A stretch of 23,671 bases of DNA from a virus: positions 1 through 23,671 of IMG/VR virus record IMGVR_UViG_3300010883_000482. One strand, 5' to 3'. Numbering within the stretch: the first letter of the stretch is position 1; the number at the start of each line of letters is the position of its first letter. The translations under genes were made by a program, and so were the position numbers. Positions 12,843 through 21,068 of the stretch are shown one piece after another. The notes below the pieces were generated by a model, which searched no databases, was not told where the DNA came from, and saw only the letters and a list, made by a program, of their open reading frames with translations.

Positions 12843-15800
12843 TACTTATATCCTGCACTAGAGGTAGCTTCTTCATCTATATTCAAGTCACCATTTACGT
12901 TAGTAGTAGTCTTAATTAAGTCTGGTGAGATCTCATTTGTTACTTCTACGTTCACTATTGGGTTACTTGCACCTTGCTGTGAAGTTTGTGATGGCATATA
13001 ACCGATGTCAGAGCTAGGTACAACATCATCATCATCAGTTAGCCACTCCCACGCTTCATTAGCAACACCAACAGCAGCACCGCCAACACCACCAATAGCA
13101 CTACCGATCATAGCACCTGGAACTGCCCCAACACCAAAACCGAATGCTCCGATAGCTGCTCCGATAGCTGCACCACCAGAAGCTCCATAGGAAGCAAACT
13201 CCATTACATCTAATGCACTATCTGCAAGGCCTCCATCATCTTCAACTTCACCATAGTGTCTAATAGCCATAGGAGCTAAGCTTGTAGCCAATGCAACAGG
13301 TGTAACCTTAGCTCCTACACCTAATCCTTTAATAGCCGTAACCGCCTTATTAGAATTTTTCATAGCAGCATTAGCAGTTTTACTTGCAGCATTAGCAGTT
13401 ACATTTACAGTTGCATTAGTTGCATTCTTGACCATATTAGCTGTAGCTGGTCCAACAGTCTTAGCTTTACTTAAAAATGCCCCAGCTTTGCTAACTGCTG
13501 CTGGTATTTTAGGTGCTAGTAACCCACCAGTGAGAGAATTAGCTATGCCACCAATAGCAACCCCACCTGCTCCTAGTAAACCAGCTGTAAAGCCCATTGA
13601 GCCTACTGATTCTTTGCCATCCTGAATTAAGTTATCAATCAAATTAATACCAGTGTAAGCGTCTCTGGCTCCCTCTTTATTAATTGAGTGGTTTTCCGTA
13701 AGTAGGCTCATTGGGTCGCCATCAAATGCAGCTAAGTCTGGCATCCTCGCTAAGGTATTAGCTACGTAAGCTTTATCTTCTGGAGACATACCTACCATCT
13801 GAGTAGCCCAATAATGAGCAATCTGATTAGATTTCATCCCTTGAAACTCTACTGCTGATGGTAAGTTCATGGTAAGGACTGCTGTCCTGTTAGATAGGCT
13901 TTGCTCTTCGTGAAGCCGTCTAACTTCTTTTTCCGTATCTCTTTCATTGTTTAACGTCAAAGCTTGTCTTGCAGCAGACGTAAGTACACCTTCCGCTCCA
14001 GCTTTACTTAATCCACCTTTTGTAAGTGCTCTACGTGTACCGCGTAGCTCTTCTACGGATTGGCCAGTCTGGGCAGCCATCCTGATTTCATCCATAGCAC
14101 TTGTGTTACCACTTACTACAATACCACCTAGCTCTCCTAATACACCTGCCGCACTTCTTAATTCCTTACTAAATTCCTGCATACTCTTCGTCGCATCTTT
14201 AGTAGCTTTTGCTGAGTCTTTCTGTGCTTTTGCGTAGTAGTCTGACATGTTCTTGCTAGCATCATTATCCTCTGCATCTCCAAAGGCTGGCCTGTCATTA
14301 GTATTATTAAAAGCATTTTTGGCACTTGCCTGATCTTCCCCAGTTACAGGCTTCTTAATTTCTATATCACTGATAGGTAGTGTATCTGCTTTGAGACTTC
14401 TAAGCTGGGCATCACTCATATCGTTTAGCCTATTAGTCCTATCAGCTCTATCTACTCGTGTTGCGTGATTTAGTTTCTTCCTTTCTGTTATTACAGTATC
14501 AGATACTACATCCTCTGAGGGTAGGTCCTTACCGAAGAAGTCCATTTGCTCTGGTTCGCCACTAACAGAGAACATTTCTAACTGATCACTTTCACTATCT
14601 GAATCATCAAAAGGAGTCATAGGGACTTCTTTGTCATCTGTATCTTCACTAAATGCTTTAGAATGCACACCGTTCTTAGCATCTACATTGGACTTAGACT
14701 TAGCCTTATCAGCCTTAGCCTTAACCTTATCAGCAGCTTTCTTAATTCTTGCTTCTTCTCGCGCTATCTTTCTTTCTGCTTTTCTGTTTGTAATATTGTT
14801 TCTCAAGGCTTGTACTCCTCTGTAGTCTAAGTCTTCTGACATATCCAGTGCAGCCTCACCAGCCGCTAGTAATTCAGCTTGCATAGCTGGGTCAGCTTCT
14901 ATTAGCTTATACACGTATTCGTCAGTCTGTTTGTCAAGTGCGTAGAAGTGTGTTTCTTTCTCACCAGCAATGGCCATCTGCATTTGCACTTGTGGTGTAT
15001 ATGTCTTAATAGCTTCATCCATACCACCAGAACCTAAGAACTTAACCTCCAACAATCCAGCACTTTGCCTAGGTCCAACAAAGTTCTCCTCGTCTGAGCT
15101 TGTGCCATGATACATCCTACCATCCGGAGACACACCAAAGCCTTCGTGATTTGGATTAGTTTCAAAGAAAGCTTCCTTGAAAGTTAGGCCTCTCCCGTGC
15201 TTTGCCATAAAAGCTTTAACTGCTTTTGCTTCTCCTTCATTCCCCTCACGAGTGTCGGAGTTGCCCTCAAACTTCTTCTTCTCCCCAAGCCTTTCCTCAG
15301 CTAGGGCTAGTGCTCTCTCTTCAATACCATCTACTGCTAATAGTCCAGCAGCAGCAGAGGCAGTAATCTTACCCTCACGTAGTCTTAACCAAGCATCTGT
15401 ACCCTGCTTTATGTCACCACTAGTGTCGATCTTCTTCTCTTCCTCTTCTTCACGAGCTTTTTCTACAAAGATTTGCTGTTCTGACATTATGCTGTTTCCG
15501 TAGAACCCACCTCTCTCTGAGCCTCCTACATCCACTGTCTCTTGCATCAATCCAGACTGGTATATATTAGGTCCAACATTAGTAGGCCCAAACTCTAGCC
15601 TTTCTTGGTATGCCTTCCTCTCTCTTGCGTTATGAGCTTCCGCAGATACAAGTACTTTCTTAGTTACTCTAGTCTCTGAGTCAACAGCAGCACCCCAATC
15701 TTTGTCCTGTTCGGCAGCTAGGTTGCGAATGTTTTCCGTATCACTTTGTTCACCTGTTAGACTTACAGTACTAAGCTGACTCTTAAACACAGCACTAGCT

Positions 15801-17116
15801 TTGTGGGCTGCTTTAATGTCAAGCTTCATTTTCATCTTATTGTCTTCTGCCATACCTTCCATCTCACTAGCACTAAGACTTTTCTTCTCTGCCTTAGTTA
15901 GTGGGACGTTATATATGGAGTTGTACAGTGAGGGAGTTCCACGCAATACCGCTTTCCTCTGTTCTTCTGTTACTCCTTTCTTGAATACCTTATGTCCTTT
16001 TTTATTCCTAATGAACTTGGTTTTCTGCCCATCCATGAATGTCTCATACAAGTCGTTGTACTTACTGGCTGATAGTCTGTCCTCAGCAGTACCTTGATTT
16101 GTCACACCTTTCCAGATACCTTGAGTACGCTTTATTCCCAACACACCAGTCTCGTTAGGTAGGGCTAGTATGTTACTAGTATTGAATCCCCACTTGCCAT
16201 CCCTAAGCCTTCCAGTTATTGAACTCTCTAGGGCTTCACGCCTAGCTCCCTCTACCTTAGTACCAATAGTGTTTGGGTGTATGTACCTATTTGCCAACCT
16301 CTTTACAGTTGCAATAGAATCATACATCTCTTTATCAGCTTTCTCTTGCTTAGTAAAGTTTTGGTGGTGGTTCTCTAATTTACCTCCAGGTCCTTTATCT
16401 ATGTACTCACCAGCAGTATTCTGCAACATAGACACAACTGTTCTAAGGTCTTGATTCGACCTAGGTAGTGGGACTTCTGCCGCGTTAAACCCATCTATAT
16501 TTATTAGGTTAGCAAACTGTGACGGCTCCATTCCTGTCATCTCAGCGAACGACTCGCGAGCTGCCATTGCATCTATACGACCAATACCCTCTACAGGTTG
16601 CTCGTTTAATACTGCCTTAATTCCGGCTGCTATCTTGGGGTCTACTCCTTCTATCCTACCAAGTTGTAAGGTAGCTATGGTAGCACCACCCATTAGGTGC
16701 GTTGGATGGTTTAGGTCTGCCTCACCTTGGGAGATTTTGTAAGCTAACTGTTCATCAAGTGGTCCTGTACCTCTTTCTCCATAGCTTCCTAGCCAGTTAT
16801 CAATCGTGCGATCACTTGCTTTTCCTCCTAGGTAGTTTAGTATGTCTTCCTTATGCTCACCCCTTAGTCCATCTAGTGTTTGCCTGATTGGGGTATCTCC
16901 CCACCTAATACCACTCCTAAATTGTTGGTTAGGGGTTTTGGTAGAATCCATTTCTCTAAAGAATGCGTCAGCCGCAGCATCCTCTTCTGAGCTTCCTAGT
17001 GCTTCAGCTAAGCTCTCATGTATCGTTAGCCCAGCAAGTGATTCTCCTTGCTCATTTTCTTCCCAACTATTAATTGGGTCCTCGTGCTCATTGTCTTGTA
17101 TTGAATCATCCCACAT
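12842..17116 (-). CDS. Tail tape measure protein with embedded YqaJ-type exonuclease
   Basis: A 1424-residue protein after the tail chaperones, with AAGGAGTAAGAT before its ATG. Residues 1-550 are unrecognised, mixed charged and helical. Residues 555-565 form a Glu/Lys-rich linker. Residues 565-755 are a YqaJ/lambda-exonuclease-like nuclease domain (see separate entry). Residues 770-810 are very basic. Residues 825-865 are acidic and hold QLEMF (845-849) and QMDFF (857-861), like sliding-clamp binding motifs. Residues 960-1150 are helical and tape-measure-like. Two Gly/Ala-rich hydrophobic segments follow (about 1173-1203 and 1310-1352), as expected of tape measures, which cross the inner membrane. 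The end (NVEVTNEISPDLIKT) is typical of this protein class. It sets tail length and is ejected with the genome. An embedded nuclease is very unusual; the tape measure assignment itself is firm by position. Confidence 0.88.
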   Translation of the reverse strand: MWDDSIQDNEHEDPINSWEENEQGESLAGLTIHESLAEALGSSEEDAAADAFFREMDSTKTPNQQFRSGIRWGDTPIRQTLDGLRGEHKEDILNYLGGKASDRTIDNWLGSYGERGTGPLDEQLAYKISQGEADLNHPTHLMGGATIATLQLGRIEGVDPKIAAGIKAVLNEQPVEGIGRIDAMAARESFAEMTGMEPSQFANLINIDGFNAAEVPLPRSNQDLRTVVSMLQNTAGEYIDKGPGGKLENHHQNFTKQEKADKEMYDSIATVKRLANRYIHPNTIGTKVEGARREALESSITGRLRDGKWGFNTSNILALPNETGVLGIKRTQGIWKGVTNQGTAEDRLSASKYNDLYETFMDGQKTKFIRNKKGHKVFKKGVTEEQRKAVLRGTPSLYNSIYNVPLTKAEKKSLSASEMEGMAEDNKMKMKLDIKAAHKASAVFKSQLSTVSLTGEQSDTENIRNLAAEQDKDWGAAVDSETRVTKKVLVSAEAHNARERKAYQERLEFGPTNVGPNIYQSGLMQETVDVGGSERGGFYGNSIMSEQQIFVEKAREEEEEKKIDTSGDIKQGTDAWLRLREGKITASAAAGLLAVDGIEERALALAEERLGEKKKFEGNSDTREGNEGEAKAVKAFMAKHGRGLTFKEAFFETNPNHEGFGVSPDGRMYHGTSSDEENFVGPRQSAGLLEVKFLGSGGMDEAIKTYTPQVQMQMAIAGEKETHFYALDKQTDEYVYKLIEADPAMQAELLAAGEAALDMSEDLDYRGVQALRNNITNRKAERKIAREEARIKKAADKVKAKADKAKSKSNVDAKNGVHSKAFSEDTDDKEVPMTPFDDSDSESDQLEMFSVSGEPEQMDFFGKDLPSEDVVSDTVITERKKLNHATRVDRADRTNRLNDMSDAQLRSLKADTLPISDIEIKKPVTGEDQASAKNAFNNTNDRPAFGDAEDNDASKNMSDYYAKAQKDSAKATKDATKSMQEFSKELRSAAGVLGELGGIVVSGNTSAMDEIRMAAQTGQSVEELRGTRRALTKGGLSKAGAEGVLTSAARQALTLNNERDTEKEVRRLHEEQSLSNRTAVLTMNLPSAVEFQGMKSNQIAHYWATQMVGMSPEDKAYVANTLARMPDLAAFDGDPMSLLTENHSINKEGARDAYTGINLIDNLIQDGKESVGSMGFTAGLLGAGGVAIGGIANSLTGGLLAPKIPAAVSKAGAFLSKAKTVGPATANMVKNATNATVNVTANAASKTANAAMKNSNKAVTAIKGLGVGAKVTPVALATSLAPMAIRHYGEVEDDGGLADSALDVMEFASYGASGGAAIGAAIGAFGFGVGAVPGAMIGSAIGGVGGAAVGVANEAWEWLTDDDDVVPSSDIGYMPSQTSQQGASNPIVNVEVTNEISPDLIKTTTNVNGDLNIDEEATSSAGYK
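14852..15424 (-). other. YqaJ/lambda exonuclease-like domain inside the tape measure gene
   Basis: Codons for residues 565-755. Aligned by eye with lambda exonuclease, all key parts are present: GTDAWLRLREGKITAS (572-587), the opening motif; E629 in the helix after GNEG, matching lambda E85; SPDG with D665, matching D119; GLLEVK with E690 and K692, matching E129 and K131; and YTPQVQMQM (706-714), matching YMAQVQYSM. The metal-binding and catalytic set is intact, so the domain is predicted to be active. In free-standing form this family degrades one strand of duplex DNA and pairs with a recombinase; no partner gene is in this window. Confidence 0.9.
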
Positions 17117-17126
17117 ATCTTACTCC

Positions 17127-17321
17127 TTAGTCGCCTCCATTAGAACTAGGAGGTACCATGTGCTTTTTAATTTCTAGGATTTGGTGAAACATTTCCAGAT
17201 CGTATATAGTATAGGTTCCGTCTTGTAACTCTTTTAAGGTACAAAGCGGAGGATTTACTAACAAAGGTTTTACTAAGTACCCGTTTAGCATAGGATAAAT
17301 CTTGCTATAATCAACAGGCAT
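17127..17321 (-). CDS. Tail assembly chaperone extension (T part of a G-T fusion)
   Basis: An open frame of 64 codons from an ATG at 17321, in the -1 frame relative to the 127-residue gene upstream and open without a stop all the way back to the slippery site at 17381. The ATG itself has only a weak site (GTGAG) so I think it is made as an extension: about 115 residues of the first gene, 20 residues from the region in between, then these 64, giving about 199. It has no recognised domain, as is usual for the T part (lambda gpGT, for instance). It ends 10 bases before the tape measure start. Confidence 0.75.
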   Translation of the reverse strand: MPVDYSKIYPMLNGYLVKPLLVNPPLCTLKELQDGTYTIYDLEMFHQILEIKKHMVPPSSNGGD

Positions 17322-17334
17322 ACTAGTTTGCTCA

Positions 17335-17387
17335 CCAGAGATTACTGCTCTGGAGAGGGTTCCTTTGCTAAACCTAAGCTGAAAAAA
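17335..17387 (-). promoter_or_regulatory. Programmed -1 frameshift signal
   Basis: The slippery heptamer T TTT TTC (17381-17387) is in the right phase in the 127-residue gene: GAT TTT TTC. Slipping by one base enters the frame of the downstream 64-codon part. About 27 bases further on is a small hairpin, CCAGAG-CAGTAAT-CTCTGG (17335-17353), which holds the normal stop codon in its loop. The spacing is longer than usual for a stimulating structure. No other stop interrupts the shifted frame. Confidence 0.75.
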
Positions 17388-17725
17388 TCAGCATACTGGT
17401 TATGAATTACATGAGCAAATAATTCTATTACTAAGTGTAAGGCACCCATAAACATATCATCTATTGTACCAGATTCTATCTTCTTATTATCAATTCGTAC
17501 TTGACATACAAAATGTCTTATCATAGCTGAGGCTCGTTTGGGGTCTGCACACTCCATCACTGCCACAACAGCAGCAGCTACATTTAACTCAGAGATACGG
17601 ATTACGCTCTCTGAGCTTAGTAGTTTACCTACCAAAGACAAGTTTTCTAATGCTACTGCTACAGGCCAGTTTGGTATGTATATTTCTTGGCCACTTTTTA
17701 GTGTGCCACTATATGATTCTTTCAT
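17342..17725 (-). CDS. Tail assembly chaperone (G part)
   Basis: A 127-residue protein between tail tube and tape measure. It is mostly helical after residue 25, with MECADPKRASAMIRHFVCQV and the C-terminal helix FMGALHLVIELFAHVIHNQYADFF. Position and size fit the chaperone that coats the tape measure protein during tail assembly. The slippery T TTT TTC lies at D113-F115. The gene begins after a strong terminator, with GAGAG as ribosome binding site, so it needs readthrough or its own promoter. Confidence 0.78.
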   Translation of the reverse strand: MKESYSGTLKSGQEIYIPNWPVAVALENLSLVGKLLSSESVIRISELNVAAAVVAVMECADPKRASAMIRHFVCQVRIDNKKIESGTIDDMFMGALHLVIELFAHVIHNQYADFFSLGLAKEPSPEQ

Positions 17726-17752
17726 GTTGTTCTCTCTTAGAAATTAATTAAC

Positions 17753-17789
17753 AAATAAAAAAGCCCTACCTTTAATTTAAGGTAGAGCT
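17753..17789 (-). terminator. Intrinsic terminator after the tail tube gene
   Basis: On the minus strand the stem AGC-x-CTACCTT / AAGGTAG-x-GCT closes a six-base loop and is followed directly by TTTTTT-A-TTT. The stem is 7 perfect pairs plus 3 after a mismatch. It ends the gene for the abundant tail tube and would lower transcription of chaperone, tape measure and baseplate genes. Confidence 0.85.
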
Positions 17790-17794
17790 ATTGG

Positions 17795-18289
17795 TTATAC
17801 TTGTGCGCCGAGGTTTGAAGAGTCATCGCCAATATTACGACGAATATCTATGTTCTCAAAAGTAAGAACCCAATTAACAGTGTTCATGGTTTGTCCACGA
17901 GAGATAGCTGGGATTGCTAAAATTACACCATTGTCTAGGGTTGCCTCATCCTTACCCATGTTGTCTTTCATCTTAGCCTGAATAGGGTAGATTAACACCC
18001 CATCTTTATCTGCCTGATCTTGAAAGTAGTTGCAGTAGTCCTGCAAAATCTTGTTCTCAGGAGCATTCATTAGAACTGGGAAGGTTAAGTCACCAGCCTT
18101 AATACGTTGCATTGATACAACCATATCACCATACGCACCAAACTGGGTGGTAGCGATAGGTGCTCTACGTGCAATGTTAATCAGGTTCTCACCTGTGCCA
18201 AAACCTGTAACGAATACAGGTGTGTAAGTACCAGTTGAGTCTGGTACTTGAAGTATAAGGTCAACATTGGCAAAACTATATTGATACAT
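17795..18289 (-). CDS. Tail tube protein (DUF3277-like)
   Basis: A 164-residue protein directly after the sheath gene. The start YQYSFANVDLILQVP and the middle GENLINIARRAPIATTQFGAYGDMVVSMQR fit the DUF3277 tail tube family, which goes with DUF3383 sheaths. Such proteins stack as hexamers to form the inner tube. A terminator follows immediately, in line with its need in large amounts. The gap to the sheath gene is only 19 bases. Confidence 0.85.
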   Translation of the reverse strand: MYQYSFANVDLILQVPDSTGTYTPVFVTGFGTGENLINIARRAPIATTQFGAYGDMVVSMQRIKAGDLTFPVLMNAPENKILQDYCNYFQDQADKDGVLIYPIQAKMKDNMGKDEATLDNGVILAIPAISRGQTMNTVNWVLTFENIDIRRNIGDDSSNLGAQV

Positions 18290-18308
18290 TTATTATTCCT
18301 ATTAATTA

Positions 18309-19784
18309 TTAAGCGAATGTGCCATTAACGACAACATCATGTAAAGCACCAGCACCAACCATTCTAAATGATAAGCCTGCGTATAAGCGGTTGTCTTTGT
18401 CACTTGACGGCACATCAGCAATTGGTATTGCGGTAATGTCATAACCATCAGGAAGGTAGGTACCATCTTTTAAGTAGCCTGAACCTGCTAGGCCGTTATT
18501 AACAGCAGCTTTTAAGCTACGTTCCAGAGTTGCCTCAGTTACGTTAATACCTGCCTGTGTGTAAGGTAGCTTAGTTGGAGTTTGGTATAGTAAGTTAAAC
18601 ATATCAACTTCACAACGATTTTCTAACCATAACAAACCGTGAGTAGTATCAAACCATGAACCATTGCCCATACGAGAATCTGAGTAAGCATTGACTGTCT
18701 TACCGATACGTACAACAGCAGAACCGTTCTTAGCACGTAAGTTAGCGAACTCACCAGGAGTTAGGTCTTCGGCAGTGATGGTAGGGATTTGCTTCAAGTT
18801 CAAAGTAATCGTAGTTGAAACCCCTGAGAAGTTTACAGAGGCAGCTCGACCAAACACAGCAGCAGATGGGTACTGTGCTGCATCTTTACTGAAAGTACTT
18901 AGTGTAAAGCGTAAAGTCTTACCCATACATAACGAGATGATGTCAGATTTATCCTCTTTATCCAAAACTCCTAAGTCATTAGAGGTGTTGCAGAAAATCT
19001 TCTTAGCACCCTCAGCCCAGCTAGCTATATCTAGCGTAGTATTGCCAGTACTACCAGACAATACATCACGGTACTTCTTGTGAGTAACTAAGCCAGTAAA
19101 CTCAACACCTGTTGCAATAATCTTACCTAGTGCTTGTACTGGAGTTTCAGCAGCAAGGCCAGCAGATATTTTACCTTGATGCTGCCCTAGACCAAGAGCA
19201 CTAGCAGCATCACTATCACCTATACCAGTTGAGCCATCAGCAAAAGAGATTGTTGATGCAATACCAGATACTACTGACTTGACTTGGAAACCGTGGCCAG
19301 TATGCGTCACTTCTACTGTAGGTGAACTTCCTGAATTGATTGCTGAACCTAGTTCTACAGCAATCGCATCAAAACCACCCTCAGTAGTTACGCCAGAGAA
19401 GTCAAGGTCAGCAATAGAAGTTGTTGTACCATCAACTGTAATTGCAAAGTTGCCATCGGTAATACTGATAAGCTCTGCGATAGTGTCATGACCACCACCA
19501 GATAATGTTGCTTTTTGTTCTGCCTCGAAGCACATGAATACTACGAAGTCAGTTGGAGTAGGGGTAGCAGCATAGAAAGATATAGCAGCTTTAACTACTT
19601 CACTGTCATCGTCCCAATCTAATTGTACTCCTGCAAGGCTGGAATATGCACGACTACGTTCAGCCGAACCAATAACTCCTTCCTCCATTGTTAGGAATCC
19701 TAGGATGCCGAAGTCACCACCAGCTACACCAGAAGGTGATACTGAAATGGATACGTTAGCAAATTCTGTGATTTCAATTGCCAT
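18309..19784 (-). CDS. Contractile tail sheath protein (DUF3383)
   Basis: A 491-residue protein of the DUF3383 sheath family. It starts MAIEITEFANVSISVSPSGV with the expected strand arrangement, then FGILGFLT, and later shows TVNAYSDSRMGNGSWFDTTHGL followed by DMFNLLYQTPTKLPYTQAG, a typical sheath core stretch, and ends in RLYAGLSFRMVGAGALHDV. It contracts to drive the tube through the host envelope. The genes before it code for the neck and after it for the tube, the normal order. Confidence 0.92.
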   Translation of the reverse strand: MAIEITEFANVSISVSPSGVAGGDFGILGFLTMEEGVIGSAERSRAYSSLAGVQLDWDDDSEVVKAAISFYAATPTPTDFVVFMCFEAEQKATLSGGGHDTIAELISITDGNFAITVDGTTTSIADLDFSGVTTEGGFDAIAVELGSAINSGSSPTVEVTHTGHGFQVKSVVSGIASTISFADGSTGIGDSDAASALGLGQHQGKISAGLAAETPVQALGKIIATGVEFTGLVTHKKYRDVLSGSTGNTTLDIASWAEGAKKIFCNTSNDLGVLDKEDKSDIISLCMGKTLRFTLSTFSKDAAQYPSAAVFGRAASVNFSGVSTTITLNLKQIPTITAEDLTPGEFANLRAKNGSAVVRIGKTVNAYSDSRMGNGSWFDTTHGLLWLENRCEVDMFNLLYQTPTKLPYTQAGINVTEATLERSLKAAVNNGLAGSGYLKDGTYLPDGYDITAIPIADVPSSDKDNRLYAGLSFRMVGAGALHDVVVNGTFA

Positions 19785-19798
19785 TTTTATTTTCCTAT

Positions 19799-20341
19799 TT
19801 AAGGTATGTTTATATTAAGTACCAGTGTTTCCATATTTTGATGTATGAATTTACCAGTGATATTTACTATGTTAATGTTACCTACTACTTCCTCGTAGAC
19901 ACGAGTTACATATAGTTCTACTGAGAAACCTTTACGGTATTCCCACTCCTTCTCTAGCTTAGCATCTTCTGATGACAAGGGAGTGCATCTAACAAAGCCA
20001 TACCCTGTCTCCATCATAATTGCTTTCATAGCTTCGGAAGTCCAACCATTCATAATCTTGCTTGAAGGTATGCCTGTAGTTTCTACTACTCCTATCCTAG
20101 CTCTGATCTTTACTAGGCTGTAGGTTCGGTATGTAGTAGTTTCTTCGTCTTGAGAGAATATCTTTTGGGCTGGTATGCCTTCTTGATACTCTTCTAAAAC
20201 TCTTATGTGAGCAAATTCACCTTCTGGCTTCTTTGCATCATGCTGTCTTGCAGGATAAGAGAACTTAGGTATTCCTACCATATTATCCACCATCCTCTGC
20301 AAAACCATTACATCTACTCTATCAGGTGTCATGGTTTCCAT
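19799..20341 (-). CDS. Neck terminator / tail-completion protein (LIC_12616-like)
   Basis: A 180-residue protein between head closure and sheath. The order and beta-rich composition fit the phage neck terminator family sometimes called LIC_12616, which caps the tail and joins it to the head. The pattern EEYQEGIPAQKIF, then YRTYSLVKIRARIGVV, and Y-RKGFSVELYV are the strongest features. It overlaps the upstream gene by 13 bases. A start at the ATG a few codons further on is possible. Confidence 0.7.
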   Translation of the reverse strand: METMTPDRVDVMVLQRMVDNMVGIPKFSYPARQHDAKKPEGEFAHIRVLEEYQEGIPAQKIFSQDEETTTYRTYSLVKIRARIGVVETTGIPSSKIMNGWTSEAMKAIMMETGYGFVRCTPLSSEDAKLEKEWEYRKGFSVELYVTRVYEEVVGNINIVNITGKFIHQNMETLVLNINIP

Positions 20342-20706
20342 CCCTCTGATTTCTCTATTAGGAAGGCTCTATAGTTGTACTCAGCTTCATCAGACCTCTG
20401 GAGTACGTTAAAGTAATCTCCTTTATACATTAGCTTATCTCCAAGCTCCAAGTCAAACCTGTCGGTTATGTGTATAGACTTATAGTCACTAATTCTAATG
20501 CCACCATCTTCCGATTGTATAGCCTGCCCAATCTCAAACTGGGAGAATTTGTTACCAGAAATCATAACTGCCCAGATGTTACTTTGTGTAGTAGCTCCTT
20601 TTACCCAGTTATTATGTTCATCAAAGGAACCTTCTTCAATACTAAAGCGTACTAACTTAGTCAGCATCTTACTATTGAAGGCCCTCCTCATGTTTAGGTT
20701 AGCCAT
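20329..20706 (-). CDS. Head closure / head-tail joining protein
   Basis: A 125-residue protein. The core FSIEEGSFDEHNNWVKGA, GNKFSQFEIGQAIQSEDGG and ITDRFDLELGDKLMYKGDYFNVLQRSD follow the pattern of small head-closure proteins (Gp7-like) with a beta-barrel and a D-x-L-x-x-x-GDxxxYxGxxYxV core. Its position between DUF4054 connector and neck terminator supports this. It starts two bases after the previous stop. Confidence 0.7.
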   Translation of the reverse strand: MANLNMRRAFNSKMLTKLVRFSIEEGSFDEHNNWVKGATTQSNIWAVMISGNKFSQFEIGQAIQSEDGGIRISDYKSIHITDRFDLELGDKLMYKGDYFNVLQRSDEAEYNYRAFLIEKSEGWKP

Positions 20707-20708
20707 TG

Positions 20709-21068
20709 CTATGCTCCTCTAGGACCTGTAAGGCATATCTTCCTGTAGAATACATAACGCTTACCGTAAGATGTACTATACAGATCGCTTTCACTGGCCT
20801 TAGAATCTGACACTGCACTTTTGATAGTTACATCATCTACCTCCTGTTCCTTTATAGGAGATATGGGACTAAAATCACCAGACTCAGTTGCCTCTGCTGC
20901 CACTAGCAAGTGAGCTGCATGGTACAGTTGAGCTACATCATAGTAGGTCAACCACTTACCTGCACTGGTCATTATTAGGGCAGCATCATCTAAGAACAGT
21001 TGTACCCTTAAGTCTGTAGCACTGTCAAACTCAGGGAATCTGGCTTTGAATTGTGCTACATCAGCCAT
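20709..21068 (-). CDS. Head-tail connector protein (DUF4054)
   Basis: A 119-residue protein. The start FKARFPEFDSATDLRVQLFLDDA, a middle helix YYDVAQLYHAAHLLVAAEA and the end TSYGKRYVFYRKICLTGPRG are the signature of the DUF4054 family, a small connector (Gp6-like) that binds below the portal. It starts in a TAATG overlap with the gene before. Confidence 0.85.
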   Translation of the reverse strand: MADVAQFKARFPEFDSATDLRVQLFLDDAALIMTSAGKWLTYYDVAQLYHAAHLLVAAEATESGDFSPISPIKEQEVDDVTIKSAVSDSKASESDLYSTSYGKRYVFYRKICLTGPRGA

